This document shows positions 8,363 to 14,590 of a DNA stretch of 64,000 bases, in pieces. The notes beneath the pieces were generated by a model. It was given only the letters and a program-made list of their open reading frames with translations. It made no database searches and was not told the origin of the DNA. Where the stretch lies: the NCBI RefSeq assembly GCF_927798215.1, contig NZ_CAKMMW010000004.1:372001-436000 (forward strand). The letters run 5' to 3'. The stretch is from Paenibacillus_E allorhizoplanae. Its GTDB lineage: Bacteria; Bacillota; Bacilli; Paenibacillales; NBRC-103111. How positions within the stretch are numbered: the stretch's first letter is position 1; each line of letters begins with the position of its first letter. The translations under genes were made by a program, and so were the position numbers.

Positions 8363-8689
8363 TTAAAAATAATCTAACTGCTCTCTTGCCAATTCAGACA
8401 TATGCTCCGGTGTCAACCGTGGCTCCCAAACGACTTCAACCTTCACCTTAGTGATGCCTAGCTCCCCTTCCAACGCACGCGTAACCCCTCCAACAATGGT
8501 ATCGTGCATAGGACAACCAGGTGTTGTCAACGTCATTCGAATAGAAACTTCTTCATCTATGAGAACGATCTCATAGACAAGGCCCAAATCTACAATATTA
8601 ACACCCAACTCTGGATCAAACACTTGTTTGAGACACGTTCGGATTTGCTCCATCGACATGACTTGCTCCATAATGCCATCACTCTCCAT
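8363..8689 (-). CDS. MIP18-family (DUF59/SufT-like) Fe-S assembly protein
   Basis: The protein has 108 residues and is a single MIP18 domain. FDPELGVNIVDLGLVYEI is the family's D-P-E-x-x-x-x-x-x-D-L-G-L-V signature, and TLTTPGCPMHDTI holds the conserved Cys in T-x-x-G-C-P. These proteins help mature or carry Fe-S clusters. It is the last gene of an Fnr-driven operon starting at the DUF2249 gene. Several cluster-rich enzymes are encoded nearby, which fits an accessory maturation role under anaerobiosis. A second copy of this domain is fused to the Mrp ATPase encoded at 29904. Confidence 0.85.
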   Translation of the reverse strand: MESDGIMEQVMSMEQIRTCLKQVFDPELGVNIVDLGLVYEIVLIDEEVSIRMTLTTPGCPMHDTIVGGVTRALEGELGITKVKVEVVWEPRLTPEHMSELAREQLDYF

Positions 8690-8701
8690 TTTCCTTACCT
8701 G

Positions 8702-8814
8702 TTAATTCGTCTTATCTATGAGAACCTTGGCAGATCCGTCAGCCTGATTCTCCACTTGATACGGATAGCCTAATCGTTGTAATCTAACTCCACAATTCTT
8801 GCTTTCTTCAACAT
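8702..8814 (-). pseudogene. Small ORF of about 37 codons, apparently frameshifted
   Basis: ATG at 8814 has a good ribosome binding site (GAGGTG, 6 nt spacer) but reads MLKKARIVELDYND and stops. The other frame continues as LGYPYQVENQADGSAKVLIDKTN to a TAA at 8702. The span is 113 nt, so a single-base difference separates start and body. Restoring one base near 8775 would give a protein of about 37 residues. It could be a decayed gene, a sequencing indel, or translation by frameshifting. I do not recognise the family. It sits between two genes of an Fnr operon. Confidence 0.45.
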
Positions 8815-8824
8815 CCTTTTCACC

Positions 8825-9175
8825 TCATATCATGCCAATGAACGCTTCTCTCTGTGTCATACTATGACGTGCCGAGTTATACAGCCCCTTCATGCCTCCA
8901 TACAAGGTATAGAAGAAAGCATCGGGAGCATTCATACTGAAGGTTAGATACTGCTTGGGATCGATTCCGAGCATCCGCTCAAACAAAGCGGCTGTGTCGT
9001 AGGCATAGAAGCAAAAGTAGGTGTAGTCAAACTCAGGCATTTTGTCACATATGGTGATGATATCCTCAGCAAACTCTTCTAGATGATCCGACGCTTCTTT
9101 TATCATCGTTAGTGCATCTTCCAATGTTGCTGTTATGCGAAGGGTGGTAGGATTAAGAACTTCCACTTTTGCCAT
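8825..9175 (-). CDS. Uncharacterised 116-residue protein in the DUF2249 operon
   Basis: I do not recognise the family. The protein is soluble, acidic, mostly helical in appearance, rich in aromatic residues (YTYFCFYAYD) and has no signal peptide or CxxC motif. The ribosome binding site AAGGGGGG is well placed before ATG at 9175. It is the second gene of an Fnr-controlled transcript, between DUF2249 and a short frameshifted ORF followed by MIP18. Its position beside nitrite/NO-related and Fe-S genes suggests a role in nitrogen-oxide or cluster metabolism, but this is inference from context only. Confidence 0.75.
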   Translation of the reverse strand: MAKVEVLNPTTLRITATLEDALTMIKEASDHLEEFAEDIITICDKMPEFDYTYFCFYAYDTAALFERMLGIDPKQYLTFSMNAPDAFFYTLYGGMKGLYNSARHSMTQREAFIGMI

Positions 9176-9190
9176 CTGTTATATCCCCCC

Positions 9191-9427
9191 TTAACCAAGC
9201 TTCCCAATTTTCACTTGAAATGTTTCAGGTCCTTGCTCTAAGTACTTCCAAGAGAACAATCCAGGTCGTGTTGCTTCAAATTGAAAGCGCAGCGGGCGCG
9301 GATCGTGGTCATTAATCAGCAGCATGGCTTCCCCGGATGCAAGCTGATCAAAGGATTCAAAGATGACTTTGTGCTTTAACTGCGGGGGATACTCGGGAGC
9401 TTTAATTATAGTTGCGAATTGGTTCAT
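9191..9427 (-). CDS. DUF2249 domain protein
   Basis: The protein has about 78 residues and is a single DUF2249 domain (FATIIKAPEYPPQLKHKVIF, then LLINDHDPRPLRFQFEATRPG, then SWKYLEQGPETFQVKI). Such domains resemble the SirA/TusA fold and commonly sit beside hemerythrins, RIC proteins and nitrogen-oxide genes. The open frame extends upstream to 9547, but that extension contains a complete Fnr promoter (box 9497-9512, -10 at 9470-9475). The true start is therefore ATG at 9427, 10 nt after GGAGG. It is the first gene of the operon that ends with the MIP18 gene. Confidence 0.8.
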   Translation of the reverse strand: MNQFATIIKAPEYPPQLKHKVIFESFDQLASGEAMLLINDHDPRPLRFQFEATRPGLFSWKYLEQGPETFQVKIGKLG

Positions 9428-9469
9428 GATTAACCATCCTCCTTGATATTCGTTCTCAATCACACCTTT

Positions 9470-9512
9470 AGTATACGAGAATATGGAGCGCCAGATTGTG
9501 ATAGATATCACG
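9470..9512 (-). promoter_or_regulatory. Fnr site and -10 for the DUF2249 operon
   Basis: On the minus strand CGTGA-TATCTA-TCACA (9512-9497) is a one-mismatch Fnr palindrome. TATACT (9475-9470) is the -10, and the centre-to-centre distance is 32 nt. The predicted transcript start is near 9463. Confidence 0.8.
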
Positions 9513-9553
9513 ATTATTAATAAATACAAAATCACACTTGCCAACATTACCCT

Positions 9554-10324
9554 CTATTTAGCATGACGATAAACCAAAGCATATATTCCAGAGACAAATA
9601 AAGCTCCGCCAATTACATTTCCCATGTACACCGGCACCACATTTCTCAAAAAATCCATCCATGTTGCCTGATTTGAGAAAATAGCCGCAGGAATGACAAA
9701 CATATTGGCAACGACGTGTTGGAACCCGATCGCCACAAAAGCCATTGTGGGAAACCATATACCTATTATTCTACCTATATCATTATCTGTACTATAGGCT
9801 AACCAAACGGCAAGCCCAACTAACCAGTTACAGCCAATACCCGATAAAAGCGCTACTGAGAAGGGTTCCGCAGTTTTAGCGTGGACAATCTTTACAAGTT
9901 TAGTTAAATAAACCCCCTGTTCTGTTAAACCAACTAGATGTCCGAAAACATAAGCGATGAATACAGCTCCTAGGAAGTTTCCAACTGTAATGACAGCCCA
10001 ATTATTAACTAGCTGGTGAAATTTGATCTTTCCGGTAAAGAACGCTGTAGGAACTGCCATCATATTACCGGTAAGAAGTTCGCCGCCTGCAATTATTGTT
10101 AATATCAGACCCAACGGAAACACAGCAGCTCCGAATATGCTGCCAACGTCACTCCATGGAGCTGGAAAGACTCCGCTGACCCTGATGTACAGCAAAAAGC
10201 CCAAGGCAATATAAGCGCCACCTAAAAAACCGAGAAGGAGCTGCTTCCTAAACCTTAACTGTGCCTTTTTTACTCCTGCTTCCACTGTACGTTCCCATAT
10301 CTGCTCCGGCTTCATAAATCCCAT
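9554..10324 (-). CDS. Formate/nitrite transporter (FNT) family channel
   Basis: The protein has 256 residues, the usual length for FocA/NirC channels. It shows six hydrophobic segments. AGGELLTGNMM in the N-terminal half and ANMFVIPAAIF in the C-terminal half are the paired FNT half-helix motifs, and GIGCNWLVGLAVW is also characteristic. It should form a pentameric channel for formate or nitrite in the cytoplasmic membrane. Both substrates are made in this region (PflB gives formate, the molybdoenzyme would give nitrite), so sequence alone does not choose between NirC and FocA. The nitrate/nitrite neighbours favour nitrite. It has its own Fnr promoter 58 bp upstream. Confidence 0.9.
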   Translation of the reverse strand: MGFMKPEQIWERTVEAGVKKAQLRFRKQLLLGFLGGAYIALGFLLYIRVSGVFPAPWSDVGSIFGAAVFPLGLILTIIAGGELLTGNMMAVPTAFFTGKIKFHQLVNNWAVITVGNFLGAVFIAYVFGHLVGLTEQGVYLTKLVKIVHAKTAEPFSVALLSGIGCNWLVGLAVWLAYSTDNDIGRIIGIWFPTMAFVAIGFQHVVANMFVIPAAIFSNQATWMDFLRNVVPVYMGNVIGGALFVSGIYALVYRHAK

Positions 10325-10354
10325 GTGACTTCCACCTCCATGGCCCTTTACTTC

Positions 10355-10397
10355 AGTTTAGAGCATCTTTGAGAAATTGTATGTGAATTAAATCACA
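10355..10397 (-). promoter_or_regulatory. Fnr site and -10 for the FNT channel gene
   Basis: TGTGA-ATTAAA-TCACA at 10382-10397 is a perfect palindrome. TAAACT on the minus strand (10360-10355) is the -10, exactly 32 nt away centre to centre. Confidence 0.85.
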
Positions 10398-10411
10398 AAT
10401 AGAGATAATCT

Positions 10412-10453
10412 AAAAAAGATATGACTCCACCCCATTGAAGGAAGAGTCACATC
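10412..10453 (-). terminator. Terminator of the nreC-nreB transcript
   Basis: On the minus strand GATGTGACTC (10453-10444) pairs with GAGTCATATC (10427-10418), followed by TTTTTT. It insulates the FNT promoter from upstream transcription. Confidence 0.8.
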
Positions 10454-10479
10454 CCATAATTTACAAATTCACTTCACGG

Positions 10480-11592
10480 TCATTTTACAGGAACCATCAA
10501 GGTCACCGTGGATCCTTCTCCCAGCTCTGAGTGAATCGTTAACTTGCCGCCAATACTCTTAGCTCTCTCTTCCATACTAAAAAGACCTACCCCTCTAGAA
10601 CTGCTATTTCTAACAAAGCCTTTCCCTCTATCCTCTATTTGAACCTCGACAACGGAGTCACTCTCATGGACGGTAACACGAGCCTCCGATACATCTGCAT
10701 ACTTGGCAATATTGGTAAGAGCCTCTTGTATCACACGATATATGGTGGTTTCCTCAAGGGCACCCAGCCGTCTACGCAAACGGCTATCCAATTCCACCCT
10801 TATCCCGTAATGGTTCGCGTAGTTTTCAATATAAGTACGAACTGCTGGCACAACACCTAAATCATCCAATACTGAAGGTCGAATCTGCCAAGCCAGACTT
10901 CGAACTTCCTCAATAATGAAGGTGACATTTTCCCTCAGCAGTGTGATTTCTGAATTCTTTATGTTCTCTTCCCCGATCAGCCTATCCATGTGAATCAACA
11001 AGGAAAACAGACTTTGGCCAATACCATCATGCAGCTCACGGGAAAACTTCCTGCGTTCTTCCTCTTGGATTTGCATGACCTGTGACATCATCAGTTGGAG
11101 TTCTTCTTGAACTCGTTTTAACTCCGTCACTTCATTTCGAATGGCAAGATATTGATAGGATTGCCCCTCTTCATCCACAAATGGAACGATCGTTGTATCT
11201 ACCCAATAGACGCTCCCGTCTTTGGCTTTGTTTTTAATCTCGCCGCGCCAGACTTTCCCCGAGGAAATCGTTTGCCACAAATCAGTCATGAATTCTTTCT
11301 CGTGATAGCCGGAATTGATAATCCGATGATCTCGACCAATAAGTTCAATTCTTGGATACTTAGAGATTTCACAAAATTTATCATTCACATATAAAATCTT
11401 TCCTCTGTGGTCAGTAACAGCAACAATCGAGGACTCGTCGAGAGCAAATTTAACATTGGATAATTGTTTAAGCGAATGTCTCAAATCCTGTTGAAACAAA
11501 GAGTCTGAGATATGATCACCAAGATGACTTAACAATTCGGTCACATTCTCGCCAATGACTTCCGGGTACTCTTGGTTTAAATCCTCACTCAA
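10480..11592 (-). CDS. nreB: PAS-containing sensor histidine kinase, NreB-like
   Basis: The protein has 370 residues and no membrane segment. A PAS domain occupies about residues 48-160, HisKA_3 carries the phospho-acceptor His188 in SRELHDGIGQSLFS, and a HATPase_c domain closes the protein (EALTNIAKYADVSEARV, then GVGLFSMEERA). Staphylococcal NreB binds an oxygen-labile 4Fe-4S cluster through four PAS cysteines, but here only one cysteine (Cys74) is found in the PAS region. Cluster sensing by the known mechanism is therefore unlikely. The start appears to be TTG at 11592, inside the end of nreC, giving translational coupling. With NreC and NreA it should sense oxygen or nitrate state. Confidence 0.85.
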   Translation of the reverse strand: MSEDLNQEYPEVIGENVTELLSHLGDHISDSLFQQDLRHSLKQLSNVKFALDESSIVAVTDHRGKILYVNDKFCEISKYPRIELIGRDHRIINSGYHEKEFMTDLWQTISSGKVWRGEIKNKAKDGSVYWVDTTIVPFVDEEGQSYQYLAIRNEVTELKRVQEELQLMMSQVMQIQEEERRKFSRELHDGIGQSLFSLLIHMDRLIGEENIKNSEITLLRENVTFIIEEVRSLAWQIRPSVLDDLGVVPAVRTYIENYANHYGIRVELDSRLRRRLGALEETTIYRVIQEALTNIAKYADVSEARVTVHESDSVVEVQIEDRGKGFVRNSSSRGVGLFSMEERAKSIGGKLTIHSELGEGSTVTLMVPVK

Positions 11593-12238
11593 AGTTCAAC
11601 AGTCCTTTCTTTACAGCGAATTTCACCAATTCCGGTCTCGTCTTGAGACCTAGCTTCTCCATCACGTTGCTTTTATGCGATTCCACGGTTTTGACGCTAA
11701 GGATCAATTGTTCTGCGATTTCTTTATTTGAGAATCCTTTGGCAATGAGCGCCAACACTTCCCTTTCACGCTCGGAGAGGGATTCAAATGTATCCGTATT
11801 CTCCCCATGCTTCAGCCGTTCGATATATTCATTCATCAGCCTCTTCGTCGCTGTAGGATATAGATAGGCATTACCCGCAGCAACAGATCGGATCGCAGTT
11901 AACAGTTCTTCATGAGGTGCGCTTTTTAAAATGTAGCCCGAAGCACCAACGTGAATTGCTCTGAATAAATATTCGTCATCATCATGCATCGTTAATATCA
12001 GAATGGCTAAGTCGGGCATTAAACGCCTCAGCTCCGTTGTCGCCGTAAGCCCATCCATGCCAGTAGGCATATTAAGGTCCATCAAGACCACATCTGGTTT
12101 CAGCAGTTGAGCTGCCTGAATCCCCTCTTCACCGTCCGCAGCTTCCCCAATCACTTCTATATTATGCTTACCATGAAGAAGCATCATCAAACCCGACCTA
12201 ACGACGGCGTGATCATCCACCACCAGAATCTTCAGCAT
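11585..12238 (-). CDS. nreC: NarL/FixJ-type response regulator, NreC-like
   Basis: The protein has 217 residues. The receiver domain has the acidic pocket VVDDH, phospho-acceptor Asp54 in VLMDLNMP, and the conserved Lys in GYILKSAPHEEL. A LuxR-type helix-turn-helix lies at about 150-210 (LSEREREVLALIAKGFSNKEIAEQL). A strong ribosome binding site GGAGG precedes ATG at 12238. It comes before the kinase gene, with overlapping ends. An NreC-type regulator would activate nitrate and nitrite reduction genes together with Fnr. Its binding sites were not identified here. Confidence 0.9.
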   Translation of the reverse strand: MLKILVVDDHAVVRSGLMMLLHGKHNIEVIGEAADGEEGIQAAQLLKPDVVLMDLNMPTGMDGLTATTELRRLMPDLAILILTMHDDDEYLFRAIHVGASGYILKSAPHEELLTAIRSVAAGNAYLYPTATKRLMNEYIERLKHGENTDTFESLSEREREVLALIAKGFSNKEIAEQLILSVKTVESHKSNVMEKLGLKTRPELVKFAVKKGLLNFE

Positions 12239-12296
12239 CCCGTTTCATCCTCCTAAAAAATCAGCTCAAGCTCCCGATTCCTATTTTTCTGCTCTA

Positions 12297-12326
12297 ATTA
12301 TAACAAAAAAAATGAATTCCAGTCAG
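12297..12326 (-). promoter_or_regulatory. Promoter for nreC-nreB
   Basis: On the minus strand TATAAT (12302-12297) follows an 18-nt spacer after CTGACT (4 of 6 match to TTGACA). It lies immediately past the nreA terminator, so nreCB can be transcribed independently of the Fnr-dependent nreA message. Confidence 0.5.
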
Positions 12327-12337
12327 GGAATTCATTT
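12303..12337 (-). terminator. Terminator or attenuator at the end of nreA
   Basis: AAATGAATTCC and GGAATTCATTT form a perfect 11-bp stem with a 6-nt loop, followed on the minus strand by a run of T. The stem begins inside the last nreA codons. Confidence 0.75.
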
Positions 12338-12793
12338 CGCGGTATCTTTTTTAATTTCCTCTAATAAAGAAGCTAATGTAAAGGCCCTTTCATGGGCTGC
12401 AAGCAACTCGCTGGGTTCAAATCTGGGTTGCTCTCGTTTCCCGATATAAAGTAAGCCCCATATCCGGGGACTGGCATTCGTCATTAGTGGAAATACAGCT
12501 GCACATTGTAACTGCTCCGCAAGCATGAGGGGACAAGTGAGTCTTTCTTGACTGCTTTTCGATCGCATATCTTCGAGCTTTACCCACCTGCCAAGACGCA
12601 GAACCGTGCCTGCTAAGCCCAATCCTACTTTGATCACCATTTGTTGATACCGATGATTACTGTTTCCCAATACATATCTCCAGCAGTTGCGCGCCGCATG
12701 ATCTAAAATAGGCGCCACAGCAATGAAATCGCTTGACGTCAAGCTTTGCAAAAGCTCGAGTTCTACTAATAGGTTTGCATCGCCATTCGCCAT
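12332..12793 (-). CDS. nreA: GAF-domain nitrate receptor, NreA-like
   Basis: The protein has 153 residues and is a single GAF domain. It matches NreA in size and shape: a helical start, GLGLAGTVLRLGRWVKLEDM in the middle, and SPRIWGLLYIGKREQPRFEPSE near the end. In Staphylococcus carnosus NreA binds nitrate and controls the NreB kinase. Here nreA comes first in the order nreA-nreC-nreB rather than nreA-nreB-nreC. ATG at 12793 is used because the GTG at 12802 lies inside the Shine-Dalgarno GGAGGTGA. A terminator ends the gene, so NreA levels can be set separately from NreCB. Confidence 0.8.
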   Translation of the reverse strand: MANGDANLLVELELLQSLTSSDFIAVAPILDHAARNCWRYVLGNSNHRYQQMVIKVGLGLAGTVLRLGRWVKLEDMRSKSSQERLTCPLMLAEQLQCAAVFPLMTNASPRIWGLLYIGKREQPRFEPSELLAAHERAFTLASLLEEIKKDTAK

Positions 12794-12972
12794 TTCGGTC
12801 ACCTCCGTTTCGACGAAACCGTGCAGAATCTCTTTCTCCTTACCTACCCACCATTGTAAACCTTTCTGCTCTTCTTGTAAGTCAGGGAAAACCCTGATTT
12901 CCGCATCAGGAGTTTGAGCAATCTTCCCCTCTTTTTACCTTAGTGTATCGCAAGGAAAGTAAGGGTTTAAAC

Positions 12973-12988
12973 TGTGATTTTTCTCACA
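12973..12988. promoter_or_regulatory. Fnr site between nreA and fnr1
   Basis: TGTGA-TTTTTC-TCACA is a perfect Fnr palindrome. Unlike the others no good -10 lies 32 nt away in either direction: the minus strand has GATACA or TACACT at 34-36 nt, and the plus strand has only CAAAAG. It may activate nreA with a slightly longer spacing, or modulate both genes. Confidence 0.7.
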
Positions 12989-13095
12989 GTAAGATAGGGA
13001 GTTTTACCTCAAAAGATCAGTAGAACTCCCGATAACTAAAATCAACAGAAGCAGTTATGATAAAGATACAAAGAAACGTTGAGGAGTTGGTCCAC

Positions 13096-13845
13096 ATGGC
13101 CATGATCGATATAGTAAAAGAACAAATGAAAATTTGCGAAGCGAAAGCGAAAACTTCAAAAGGTATAATGAAATTTTTCTCGGAAGAGAATTTCGAGAGA
13201 CTGCGCAGCATTATGTACATGAAGCGTGCTGAAAAAGGCGATTTCTTGTTTCGGGAAGGCGACACAGCAGACAAATTGTATTACATTATTCAAGGCGGCG
13301 TTCGCATCACCAAGTTGTCTGAAAGTGGTAAAAGCTTCATTCTCTATTTGCATCAGGCCGGAGATTTATTCGGTCAGATGGATCCCTTCCAGAACTCTTT
13401 GCAGAGCTTCAGCTCGGAAGCAACCGAAAATTGTGAAGTTGGTGTGATTCAGCGCAAAGATCTCGAGGTCCTGCTATGGCAACATGGGGATTTAGCGATT
13501 GAATTTATGAAGTGGATGGGGCTCATGCACCGTATGACAGAAACGAAATTTCGGGATCTAATGATGTATGGCAAACCTGGCGCGCTTTGTTCTTTACTAA
13601 TTAGATTAAGTAATTCATATGGCGTACCCAAAGGTAACCATATCCAAATTAACTACAAAATCAACAATTCTGAGATGGCTGATATGATTGGGTCTACACG
13701 TGAAAGCGTCAATCGCATGTTAAGTGATATGAAGAAGGAAGATGCTGTCGAGTTCCATAATGGGCAGATTACGATTAAGAACGTGTCGTACCTCCGCGAT
13801 ATTTGCCACTGCGAAAACTGCCCATTGGAAATATGCCGTATGTAA
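13096..13845 (+). CDS. fnr: Fnr-type oxygen-responsive regulator (paralogue 1)
   Basis: The protein has 249 residues. It has an N-terminal cNMP-like beta roll (FLFREGDTADKLYYIIQGGVRITKL in pieces), a long dimer helix, a helix-turn-helix with the recognition sequence STRESVNRML, and a C-terminal extension CHCENCPLEICRM. In Bacillus subtilis Fnr a 4Fe-4S cluster is held by C-terminal cysteines plus an aspartate, and this tail has that form. It should activate promoters when oxygen is absent. ATG at 13096 follows GAGGAG by 9 nt, while the upstream ATG at 13057 has a poor site. It is close in sequence to the regulator at 38813. A perfect Fnr box lies 108 bp upstream. Confidence 0.9.
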   Translation: MAMIDIVKEQMKICEAKAKTSKGIMKFFSEENFERLRSIMYMKRAEKGDFLFREGDTADKLYYIIQGGVRITKLSESGKSFILYLHQAGDLFGQMDPFQNSLQSFSSEATENCEVGVIQRKDLEVLLWQHGDLAIEFMKWMGLMHRMTETKFRDLMMYGKPGALCSLLIRLSNSYGVPKGNHIQINYKINNSEMADMIGSTRESVNRMLSDMKKEDAVEFHNGQITIKNVSYLRDICHCENCPLEICRM

Positions 13846-13871
13846 ATTCACTTGACTCCATGCCATATGAC

Positions 13872-13920
13872 AAATGAAAGAACTCTACATTTCCAAGCGA
13901 AGTGTGGAGTTCTTTCATTT
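13872..13920. terminator. Bidirectional terminator between fnr1 and the molybdoenzyme operon
   Basis: AAATGAAAGAACTC (13872-13885) pairs perfectly with GAGTTCTTTCATTT (13907-13920), with additional pairing inside. It lies between two convergent genes and has A/T runs on both sides. Confidence 0.8.
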
Positions 13921-13946
13921 AAAGATTATCAGTTTTCAACCAATTG

Positions 13947-14237
13947 CTACGCACCAAAGTGGACTTTATACACCAATTGTGCGGCAATGTCAGATGAACT
14001 TAGAACTGTACCATGCTCCGAACTTATTAAGCTCGTATGTTCTTCTCCCCTAAGGGGGATGGCAAGAAACTGATGTTCACTCATATACATTTGCATATAA
14101 TCTCGATCATCGGAAATACGTATCTTCTCGAGTTTCATTTTTTTCGGTGGTGCCACAGGGTCCAGTCCCGCCTGATCCTCGATATGCACTTCAATCTGAG
14201 TACCAAGCCAGTGTGATAATTTTTCTTCCCATTTCAT
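13947..14237 (-). CDS. Uncharacterised 96-residue protein, last gene of molybdoenzyme operon
   Basis: I do not recognise the family. The protein is soluble, with a basic and proline-containing middle (LDPVAPPKKMKLEKIRI) and a possible short alpha/beta fold. It has no cysteines. ATG at 14237 follows AGGAGG and overlaps the preceding TGA by four bases, so translation is coupled. It and the preceding gene always read together here, behind the NarK-PAS transporter, which suggests small accessory subunits or regulators of nitrate uptake or reduction. No function can be assigned from sequence. Confidence 0.75.
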   Translation of the reverse strand: MKWEEKLSHWLGTQIEVHIEDQAGLDPVAPPKKMKLEKIRISDDRDYMQMYMSEHQFLAIPLRGEEHTSLISSEHGTVLSSSDIAAQLVYKVHFGA

Positions 14238-14575
14238 ACAACTGCCTCCTTCTTTAAGCGGCAGCAGCCCGCATCTGCCTTTGGCGTGACTTTTACTTGA
14301 TACCCGTGTAGATGACTCCAACAATCATAACCTAATGTCTCATCGGATTCTGCTGACTCTTCGATATAACCTATTACCTCGTCTTCACTTTCCCACATCG
14401 CCATTCCTTTGACTTCTACAACAACAATTTCGAGCCCTTGTTCTTCCTTCAGATCCATATACCAAGTTCCTTTTCCTGTAAAAAGGTCCGTTAATTGTTG
14501 TTCGATTATCGTATAGAAGGGAGATGTTGCCTGTTCACGAATAAAGCATAAATCCAATGTAAATTCACTCGACAT
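14234..14575 (-). CDS. Uncharacterised 113-residue protein downstream of NarK-PAS
   Basis: I do not recognise the family. The protein is acidic and soluble, with LDLCFIREQATSPFYTIIEQQLTDL in two parts at the N terminus and a C-terminal segment containing YDCWSHLHGYQVKV and ADAGCCRLKK. The Cys/His residues near the end could bind a metal, but no standard motif is present. It starts 15 bp after the transporter stop behind GGAGGG and overlaps the next gene by ATGA. Its place in the operon suggests a partner of the nitrate transporter or of the oxidoreductase. Confidence 0.75.
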   Translation of the reverse strand: MSSEFTLDLCFIREQATSPFYTIIEQQLTDLFTGKGTWYMDLKEEQGLEIVVVEVKGMAMWESEDEVIGYIEESAESDETLGYDCWSHLHGYQVKVTPKADAGCCRLKKEAVV

Positions 14576-14590
14576 TTTCCATCCTCCCTC

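Noticed and set aside
9428..9547. N-terminal membrane extension of the DUF2249 protein
   Set aside because: The stretch holds an Fnr box and -10 at the standard distance, and ATG at 9427 has a good ribosome binding site.
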